This document shows, piece after piece, positions 1 to 4,642 of a DNA stretch of 10,038 nt. Position numbers and translations under genes: made by a program. How positions within the stretch are numbered: position 1 is the first letter of the stretch; every line of letters starts with the position of its first letter. The notes under the pieces were generated by a model. The model had not been told where the DNA came from. It did not search any database and worked only from the letters and a program-made list of their open reading frames with translations. The DNA is from an uncultured Eubacteriales bacterium (GTDB taxonomy: Bacteria > Bacillota > Clostridia > Christensenellales > CAG-138), in contig UREK01000047.1 of the NCBI GenBank assembly GCA_900546845.1, positions 1 through 10,038 of the forward strand, written 5' to 3'.

Positions 1-195
1 GCCACCCCCTTTCAAAAAGGGGGCGTTTGGGAGTGGTGAACTCCAACGGATTTCGCATTTGGATGGCATTCGAGAGCGCACGCCCCAAAAGGCTCCTTTT
101 GAAAGAAGCTGTCACAGCGCAAGCCGTGACTGAGGATTGTTTCCTGCCGCAACCGGCGCTATGCCGGCCCCAAGCAAACGCTTGGCGCGACAGCC
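1..195. other. Gene-free, hairpin-rich stretch downstream of the CorC-like gene
   Basis: I see no credible gene here. The stretch is dense in short inverted repeats: CCCCCTTT/AAAGGGGG at 5-23 (3-nt loop), GGAGT/ACTCC at 30-44, GGGGCGT at 20-26 with ACGCCCC at 80-86, CAAAAGG/CCTTTTG at 86-101, GTCAC/GTGAC at 111-130, CCGGC/GCCGG at 153-167, and CCAAGC/GCTTGG at 170-185 with an AAAC loop. The last one lies 11-26 bases past the stop codon of the minus-strand gene and may mark its transcript end, but no clear U-run follows on the minus strand. A small plus-strand reading frame at 27-281 crosses these repeats, has no ribosome binding site and overlaps the CorC-like gene, so it is not called. Confidence 0.5.
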
Positions 196-1521
196 TTAGT
201 CCTTTTCCTCCTCCGGCTCTGCGCTCCGCTCCAGTGGGCGCACGACGACCTCCTGCACGCGCTTGTTGTCGGTCTTTGTGACCTCCACGGAGAAGCTGTC
301 GTCATACGTCAGGGTGTCGCCCTCGTTGGGGATGTCCCCGAATTGTTCCACGACCCAGCCGCCGACCGTCGCGGATTCGGTTTCGATCTCAACGCCGAAC
401 AGGCGCTCGAGCTTTTCAATTTCGGCCCGGCAGTTGATCCGCCAGGCGTTTTCGCCCGCGGGGAAAACGTCCTCCTCTGCGTCCTCGTCGTCAAACTCGC
501 CGACGATCTGGACAAGGAGGTCGCTCATCGTTACGATGCCGTGCGTCCCGCCGTATTCATCCAGCACCACAGCGAAGTTGTTGCGGTTCTTCTTCATGTT
601 GCGGAACAGGATGTCCGCCTTCATGCTTTCCGGCACAAAGAACACCTCGCGCACCGCTTCCTTCATGACGTTTTCGCGGGAGAGGTCGGTCAAACGCAGG
701 TAGATCTTCGCGTTGAGCACGCCGATGATGTTGTCGATGCTCTCCTCGCAGATGGGGTAGAAGGAATAGGATGTGCTCTTGATGGTCTTATCCCACTCCT
801 CCATGGACTCGTCGTTCCAAAGGAAAGCGATCTCCGTCCGGTGCGTCACGATCTCGCCGACGGTCAGGTCGTCAAACTCGAACACGTTTTGGATCATCTC
901 GCTCTCCTCGGAATCGATCACGCCCTTTTCGCTGCCGCTGTCCACCAGCATGCGGATCTCCTCCTCGGAGACTTCGCTGTCCTCCGCGTCCGGGTCGATG
1001 CCAAGCAGGCGCAGCAGGCCGTTGGTTGAAACCGTCAGCAGCCAGACGATCGGCGCGAACAGCTTGGAGATGAACGTGATGAGCCCGGAAAGCGCAAGGC
1101 TCAGGGATTCCGCCTTCTTCATTGCAAGGCGCTTGGGCACGAGCTCGCCGAACACCAATGTAAAATAGGAAAGGATCAGCGTAATGAGGATGACGGAGAT
1201 CGAGTTGAGCGTGCTGGCCGGGATGGCTACGCCGAGGCTCACAAGCCATTCCGTGAGCATGGAGGCGAAGTTATCCGCCGCGAACGCACTGCCAAGGAAG
1301 CCGGAAAGCGTGATCGCTACCTGAATGGTCGCAAGGAAGCGCGCGGGCTGGCAGGTGAGCCGCGCAAGGCGGATGGCGCGCTTGTTGCCCTCCTCCGAGA
1401 GCTTTTCAAGCTTTGCCCCATTGAAGGAAAGCACGGCGATCTCCGCGCAGGCGAACACCGCGTTGAGCAAAATGAGCACGACCTGTAACAGCAACTGTCC
1501 GATTATGTTATTATCATCCAT
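196..1521 (-). CDS. HlyC/CorC-family (CNNM + CBS) membrane transporter protein
   Basis: This 441-residue protein has the complete architecture of the HlyC/CorC (CNNM, DUF21) family, linked to Mg2+/Co2+ transport or resistance, though substrates are often unproven. Residues about 5-175 form the CNNM membrane domain with hydrophobic helices near 8-30, 60-82, 105-127 and 140-168, and the family motif GELVPKRLA at 125-133. An acidic linker (177-189) leads to a CBS pair at about 220-345. The second CBS repeat carries the hallmark VVLDEYGGTHGIVT at 318-331, followed by VGEFDDED at 340-347. A CorC_HlyC domain follows (about 355-430), with VGGWVVEQFGDIP at 386-398. The ATG start at 1521 precedes a hydrophobic helix; the nearest AGGAG is about 13 nt upstream, rather far. 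The gene stands alone on the minus strand; see the upstream TATAAT and the promoter/terminator module at 1650-1825. Family assignment is firm, ion specificity is not. Confidence 0.95.
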   Translation of the reverse strand: MDDNNIIGQLLLQVVLILLNAVFACAEIAVLSFNGAKLEKLSEEGNKRAIRLARLTCQPARFLATIQVAITLSGFLGSAFAADNFASMLTEWLVSLGVAIPASTLNSISVILITLILSYFTLVFGELVPKRLAMKKAESLSLALSGLITFISKLFAPIVWLLTVSTNGLLRLLGIDPDAEDSEVSEEEIRMLVDSGSEKGVIDSEESEMIQNVFEFDDLTVGEIVTHRTEIAFLWNDESMEEWDKTIKSTSYSFYPICEESIDNIIGVLNAKIYLRLTDLSRENVMKEAVREVFFVPESMKADILFRNMKKNRNNFAVVLDEYGGTHGIVTMSDLLVQIVGEFDDEDAEEDVFPAGENAWRINCRAEIEKLERLFGVEIETESATVGGWVVEQFGDIPNEGDTLTYDDSFSVEVTKTDNKRVQEVVVRPLERSAEPEEEKD

Positions 1522-1553
1522 GGTATATACAATACTCCTGTTTTCTAGTAAAA

Positions 1554-1559
1554 ATTATA
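1554..1559 (-). promoter_or_regulatory. Candidate -10 element of the CorC-like gene
   Basis: The minus strand reads TATAAT here, 33 bases before the ATG at 1521, with an AGGAG between them. The -35 region at the proper distance (about 1577-1582) is a poor match to TTGACA. It lies inside the loop of an inverted repeat, CTGCTG (1571-1576) with CAGCAG (1591-1596), which could be an operator overlapping the promoter. The perfect -10 hexamer is what is seen; promoter function is inferred. Confidence 0.45.
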
Positions 1560-1649
1560 GTTTGGCGTACCTGCTGGAAAGGAAATGCCTCAGCAGCGCA
1601 GGCGGGCATGCAGGAACGCCCGGGGGCGCGGGGAACACCCAAACAACAC

Positions 1650-1693
1650 AAAAAAAGCATAACCTGCCGCTTCCCAAGAAGCGCAAGTCATAC
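1650..1693 (-). terminator. Intrinsic terminator on the minus strand
   Basis: Read on the minus strand, bases 1693 to 1657 fold into one long hairpin. The inner stem is CGCTTC-TTGG-GAAGCG (1683-1668). It continues, after one bulged G at 1667, into ten more pairs between GTATGACTTG (1693-1684) and CAGGTTATGC (1666-1657). Seven U residues follow directly (1656-1650). Three of the outer pairs are G-U on the minus strand and would be A/C mismatches on the plus strand, so the structure is built for minus-strand RNA. It lies about 130 bases upstream of the CorC-like start and about 200 bases past the response-regulator stop codon. Confidence 0.8.
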
Positions 1694-1790
1694 CCTGTTT
1701 TTGCTTATGTGGCGGAAACCCGTTGCTGGGGTTGTCGCTACTGTCGCCGTCGTCCATGGGGAAAAAACACACCTCACCAATATAATCAAC
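1657..1790 (-). ncRNA. Candidate small RNA or attenuated leader between promoter and terminator
   Basis: A sigma-A-like promoter at 1797-1825 should start a minus-strand transcript near 1790, and the intrinsic terminator ends it at about 1650. The product would be an RNA of about 140 nt. Within it AACCC/GGGTT (minus strand, about 1724-1708) can form a further hairpin. I do not recognise it as a known riboswitch; it starts with GGTGAGG but lacks the rest of the M-box core. A minus-strand reading frame starting ATGGACGACGGC at 1757 has GGTGAGGTG about 12 nt upstream, but it reads straight through the terminator to 1590 and has no recognisable product, so I do not call it a gene. The alternatives are a standalone sRNA and a regulated leader of the downstream CorC-like gene. 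Confidence 0.45.
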
Positions 1791-1796
1791 GTTACA

Positions 1797-1825
1797 ATGA
1801 TATAACAAACCGTGTGCGCTGTCAA
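1797..1825 (-). promoter_or_regulatory. Sigma-A-type promoter on the minus strand
   Basis: On the minus strand a consensus TTGACA (1825-1820) is followed by a 17-bp spacer and TATCAT (1802-1797), five of six matches to the -10 consensus. Transcription would begin near 1790. A second overlapping pair, TTGTTA and TATATT (1784-1779) with 18 bp between, also points the same way. No full gene follows directly; the next element is the terminator at 1650-1693 and then the CorC-like gene. Confidence 0.6.
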
Positions 1826-1882
1826 GGCGGTTTTTGCATGTTCTGGCTGTGAAAACCGCCGGACAAACGCGCTCCGCGTTTG
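1826..1882 (-). terminator. Two stem-loops after the two-component operon
   Basis: Ten bases after the response-regulator stop codon the minus strand carries a perfect 8-bp hairpin, CAAACGCG-GAG-CGCGTTTG (1882-1864). A second stem follows, GGCGGTTTT (1860-1852) pairing with AAAACCGCC (1834-1826) across a 17-nt loop. Neither is followed by a proper U-run, so they may be a weak terminator or 3'-end stabilisers rather than a textbook intrinsic terminator. The second stem abuts the TTGACA of the next minus-strand promoter. Confidence 0.45.
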
Positions 1883-1892
1883 CGTGAAGGGC

Positions 1893-2630
1893 TTAGCTGT
1901 CCATCCTGTCCTTGGGGGCGGGGAGGCTTTCCGCATCGGCCATGCGGTAGCCCACGCCGATCTCTGCGAGGATGTAGCGCGGGGTGTTGTGGTTTTTCTC
2001 GATCTTGCGGCGGATGTTGGCGATGTTCACCCGGAGGATCAGGTTGTTGTTGGAAGGCGCGTACGGCCCCCATACGCTCGATATGATGTAATCGTGCGTC
2101 AGCACCTTGCCGGGCGTGCGCGCGAGCAGCTCCACGATGCGGTACTCCAGGCGCGTTAAGTGTACCTCCTCGCGGGCGATGTAGACGCGGCTGTTCTGGA
2201 AGTCCACCGTCAGGTCGCCCACGGTATAGCTCATTTCCGGCGAGGCGGAGCTTGCGGCGATCTTGTCCGCCTGGCGCAGCGCGACGCGGATGCGCGCGAG
2301 CAGCTCGGACGCGCTGAAGGGCTTGTTGATGTAATCGTCCGCGCCCATGTCGAGCGCCTGCACCTTTTCCTTTTCCTGGTTGCGCGCGGACACGATGATG
2401 ACCGGCCCTTCATACCATTCGCGCAGGCTCGTGAGCACGCGCGTGCCGTCGATGTCCGGCAGGCCGAGATCCAGCAGCACAACGTCCGGCACGTGGGAGG
2501 CCGCGAGCTGCAGCGCCCCTTTGCCGGATGTTGCGGAAAGCACGCGGTAATCGTTCGCTTCCAGCAGGGATTTCAGCACGTCTGCGATATATCCGTCATC
2601 CTCGACGACCAGGATGGTTCTCTTCTTCAT
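1893..2630 (-). CDS. OmpR-family response regulator, KdpE-like
   Basis: This 245-residue protein is a two-component response regulator that should bind DNA when phosphorylated by the kinase encoded just upstream. The receiver domain (about 4-120) has the acidic pair D11/D12, the phospho-acceptor D54 in LLDLGLPDIDG, S81 and K103 in NKPF. The winged-helix output domain (about 134-232) shows LTRLEYRIVELL at 158-169, a WGPY at 187-190, LRVNIANIRRKIE at 199-211 and the closing PRYILAEIGVGYRM, all characteristic of the KdpE branch of the OmpR/PhoB family. Its ATG overlaps the kinase stop as ATGA (2630-2627), so translation is probably coupled; a GGAGG lies 13 nt upstream inside the kinase gene. No kdpFABC potassium pump genes are in the window, so a potassium role is not established. 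A plausible target site is the direct repeat at 4212-4231. Confidence 0.93.
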   Translation of the reverse strand: MKKRTILVVEDDGYIADVLKSLLEANDYRVLSATSGKGALQLAASHVPDVVLLDLGLPDIDGTRVLTSLREWYEGPVIIVSARNQEKEKVQALDMGADDYINKPFSASELLARIRVALRQADKIAASSASPEMSYTVGDLTVDFQNSRVYIAREEVHLTRLEYRIVELLARTPGKVLTHDYIISSVWGPYAPSNNNLILRVNIANIRRKIEKNHNTPRYILAEIGVGYRMADAESLPAPKDRMDS

Positions 2631-4153
2631 AGGGGGTCCGTTTCCTCCATGGGTAAAGTAAAGGTAAAGACCGCGCCCTTATCCGGGCTGTTCTCGCCCG
2701 TGATCTGCCCGCCGTGGGCGCGGATGACGCTGCGGCAGATGGAAAGCCCGATGCCGAGGCCGTGTGAGGATTCCATATCGGTCCGGTTGATGGGCGTAAA
2801 GAGGCTGCCGATCATCTCCGGGGAAAGGCCGACGCCGTAATCCCGCACGGTGAAGACGGCGGAGCCTTCGTGTTCGGTGACGGTCAGCTCGATATAATCG
2901 CTGCCGCCGCTGTATTTGACGGCGTTTTCCACCAGGTTCATGAGCACCTGGATGATGAGCGTCGCGTCCATCTGCACAAGGAGCGGCTCCTCCGGCGTGG
3001 AGACGTGCAGGCGCACATCCGGGAAGCGCTTCGTGCAGCGCGCTACCACTTCGCCGACGACCTCCTCCGCGATTTCGGGCGTTTTTTTGAGCGCGCTCAT
3101 GGCGCCGCTCACCCGGGTCACGGAAAGGAGGTTTTCCACCATGTGGCAAAGCCAGTCCGCTTCCTCGTGGATGTTTACCAAAAGGGTTTCCCGGACGGCG
3201 GGATTGATGCGCTCGCCGGATTGCAGGAGCGTGGAACATGCGCTCATGATGCCCGTGAGCGGCGAGCGGATGTCGTGCGAAATGGCGCGGAGGAAGTCCG
3301 CGCGCATGCGCTCGCGCTCCGTTTCGATGAGCGCCGCCTGCTGCTCGTCCGCGAGGATCTGGCGCTCGATGGCGTTTGCGGCCTGCGTGATGACGCCCGT
3401 GATCTCGTCGTGCATCTTCTGATCCGGGAAATCGCCGTCCGAAAACAGGATGGCGAGCACCGCGAGCACCCGGCCGCTGGATTTGAGCGGCATATGCAGG
3501 AACGGGGAGTATGGGCATACCTCGGAAAAACGCCCCACAGGCTCGCCCGAGTCGAACGCTGCGCGCGCAGCTTCAAACTCCGAATCGTAGATGATGAGTC
3601 CCTCCGGCATGCGGCGGGCGGAGACGACTGCCCCGTCCGCGCTGCGCGTGAAGAGGACGGAGGAGCGCCCATAAAGCTCGCTGACGGCGCTGAGCACCGT
3701 ACCATAAATGCCCGGGAGCCCGCGCGCGGAAAGCAGCGCGTTGATGGTGGCCTTGTAAAGCAGCTGCCGGTCCGATTCAACGGTGGAAAAATACTCTTGC
3801 TGCTGGATGTTCGTGATCATGGACATCATCAGCAGCGTGAGCACTGCGGTGATGAGCAGCAAAAGCGGGATCCGTGTGAGCGGCGCGGTCTGCAGGGCCG
3901 GCTCGAGCAGCAGGAACACAAGGATCTGCAGCGCCGCGATGCAGGATGCGCCCAAGGTCAGGTAGCGCTCCATCGTGAGGGTGGAAACGGCATACGCGGA
4001 AGCCAGCGACGTGAGGATGGTGAGCTCCGGCACCCCAAACACGGCGAGTGCAAGATATCCGGACAGCGCATTCAGAAAAACGACGATCGTTACGATGCGC
4101 CGGTTCCGGTTTGTCAGGATCCATTTTGCCATAGCGCGCAGCCAGGAGAGCAC
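2627..4153 (-). CDS. Membrane sensor histidine kinase, KdpD C-terminal-like (short form)
   Basis: This 508-residue kinase is the partner of the overlapping response regulator. Four hydrophobic segments at about 20-40, 43-61, 66-88 and 95-115 match the KdpD-type (DUF4118) membrane block. A GAF-like region follows (about 125-262), then a HisKA domain with the phospho-acceptor H293 in SHDIRSPL. The HATPase domain has the N-box NLVENAVKYS (406-415), G1 box DYGVG (438-442) and G2 box GLGIGL (465-470). Relative to full KdpD, the N-terminal KdpD and Usp-like cytoplasmic modules (roughly 400 residues) are absent, so the sensing input probably differs. I chose the GTG start at 4153 because GAGGTGG lies 7 nt upstream (4167-4161); an internal ATG at residue 8 has no such site. 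Signal unknown. Confidence 0.92.
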   Translation of the reverse strand: MLSWLRAMAKWILTNRNRRIVTIVVFLNALSGYLALAVFGVPELTILTSLASAYAVSTLTMERYLTLGASCIAALQILVFLLLEPALQTAPLTRIPLLLLITAVLTLLMMSMITNIQQQEYFSTVESDRQLLYKATINALLSARGLPGIYGTVLSAVSELYGRSSVLFTRSADGAVVSARRMPEGLIIYDSEFEAARAAFDSGEPVGRFSEVCPYSPFLHMPLKSSGRVLAVLAILFSDGDFPDQKMHDEITGVITQAANAIERQILADEQQAALIETERERMRADFLRAISHDIRSPLTGIMSACSTLLQSGERINPAVRETLLVNIHEEADWLCHMVENLLSVTRVSGAMSALKKTPEIAEEVVGEVVARCTKRFPDVRLHVSTPEEPLLVQMDATLIIQVLMNLVENAVKYSGGSDYIELTVTEHEGSAVFTVRDYGVGLSPEMIGSLFTPINRTDMESSHGLGIGLSICRSVIRAHGGQITGENSPDKGAVFTFTLPMEETDPL

Positions 4154-4160
4154 GTTTGCA

Positions 4161-4180
4161 CCACCTCAGCTCCTATTATA
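4161..4180 (-). promoter_or_regulatory. Start region of the kinase operon: -10 candidate and ribosome binding site
   Basis: On the minus strand TATAAT occupies 4180-4175 and GAGGTGG occupies 4167-4161, seven bases before the GTG at 4153. If this TATAAT is used, the transcript would start near 4168, giving a leader of only about 15 nt with the ribosome binding site at its very tip. The -35 region (around 4198-4203) is weak, consistent with a promoter needing an activator. The ribosome binding site is convincing, the promoter only moderately so. Confidence 0.45.
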
Positions 4181-4211
4181 CATGAAACCACGAAAAAGGG
4201 AACCGATGTAC

Positions 4212-4231
4212 GTTAAGAAAAAGTTAGGAAA
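4212..4231 (+). promoter_or_regulatory. 11-bp-period direct repeat, candidate response-regulator binding site
   Basis: GTTAAGAAA (4212-4220) and GTTAGGAAA (4223-4231) are direct repeats differing at one base and spaced 11 bp start to start, one helical turn. On the minus strand this is CCTAAC-N5-CTTAAC. Tandem hexamer-to-heptamer repeats with 11-bp spacing are the usual target of OmpR/PhoB-family dimers such as PhoB and PhoP. The box lies just upstream of the -35 region of the rightward promoter at 4244 and of the leftward kinase promoter, a fitting place for an activator of both. The repeat is seen; the regulator is inferred. Confidence 0.45.
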
Positions 4232-4243
4232 GCCAATCTGCCC

Positions 4244-4272
4244 TTGCGTGCAGGGGATTGTGTGAATATAAT
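4244..4272 (+). promoter_or_regulatory. Sigma-A-type promoter for the peptide transporter operon (P1)
   Basis: TTGCGT (4244-4249), a 17-bp spacer and a perfect TATAAT (4267-4272) point toward the ABC transporter operon. Transcription would begin near 4279, leaving a leader of about 364 nt before the TTG start of the binding-protein gene. The direct repeat at 4212-4231 ends 12 bp upstream of the -35 element. Confidence 0.6.
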
Positions 4273-4511
4273 TCGAGTATAAAAAAGGAGATCACCTATC
4301 TTTCGCGCTCCGGCTCTCGGAGTGCCCCCCCGTAGGGAGCATGGGAAACTCATGCTTTATGGATGGATTTTTATCCGGACAGAATGCGGGGTATACCGGG
4401 GACAATGGAGAAACGGCCTGGGGAAGCCAAATAATTATACGGACTATTTATAGAGGATATAAGGGATCAGACTGGGTTTCCGGCTGCGAAACGGCGGCGC
4501 AGAGGCTGTAT

Positions 4512-4520
4512 TGTTATACT
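4512..4520 (+). promoter_or_regulatory. Second candidate promoter of the transporter operon (extended -10, P2)
   Basis: TGTTATACT is an extended -10 element (TG, one base, TATACT). There is no recognisable -35 at 17 bp, which extended -10 promoters can tolerate. Transcription from here would start near 4527 and give a leader of about 116 nt containing the palindrome at 4566-4580. Confidence 0.4.
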
Positions 4521-4628
4521 AAAAACGAGTATGCTAAATGGAATTTTCCCTAGAATGTGGAAGGGCGGGCAGGCTGCCCGGGGTTTACTTCCGATAAAAG
4601 CCAGGAGTGGTTTTTATAAATAAAAAAC

Positions 4629-4634
4629 AGGAGG
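4629..4634 (+). promoter_or_regulatory. Ribosome binding site fixing the TTG start of the binding-protein gene
   Basis: AGGAGG lies 8 bases before the TTG at 4643. An in-frame ATG at 4607 is upstream of this site, has no binding site of its own, and would put a charged 12-residue tail before the signal peptide. The TTG start gives a normal lipoprotein signal beginning MKKTKLL. Confidence 0.8.
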
Positions 4635-4642
4635 AAAAAACA

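Larger units (their letters stand above)
4279..4642 (+). promoter_or_regulatory. Long hairpin-rich leader of the transporter operon
   Basis: I find no convincing gene here. Hairpins follow the P1 start closely: an 8-bp stem at 4305-4325, GCATGGG-AAA-CTCATGC at 4339-4355 and GGAT-TTTT-ATCC at 4365-4376. Further on are CTGCG/CGCAG near 4483-4501, the palindrome CGGGCAGGCTGCCCG at 4566-4580 followed by GGGTTTACTT, and TTTTTAT-AA-ATAAAAA at 4611-4626 just before the ribosome binding site. I could not match the leader to a riboswitch class I know. A 70-codon frame at 4341-4553 has AGGGAG only one base before its ATG and no recognisable product, so it is not called. Confidence 0.4.

Noticed and set aside
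1657..1790. M-box (Mg2+) riboswitch upstream of the CorC-like gene
   Set aside because: The GGTGAGG near the transcript start is suggestive, but the following CTCCTAC arm and the other conserved core segments of the M-box are not present.
1590..1808. Minus-strand frame of 72 codons across the promoter/terminator module
   Set aside because: Its first ATG lies upstream of the predicted transcription start, and the frame reads through the intrinsic terminator. From the internal ATG at 1757 the binding site is about 12 nt away and the product is unrecognised.
2870..4216. Plus-strand open frame of 448 codons antisense to the histidine kinase
   Set aside because: It lies opposite intact HisKA and HATPase motifs and has an arginine/histidine/glutamate-rich composition typical of antisense frames in GC-rich genes.
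4341..4553. Small plus-strand frame of 70 codons in the transporter leader
   Set aside because: AGGGAG is only one base before the ATG, the product has no recognisable features, and the same bases form hairpins. A short peptide cannot be excluded but is not supported.
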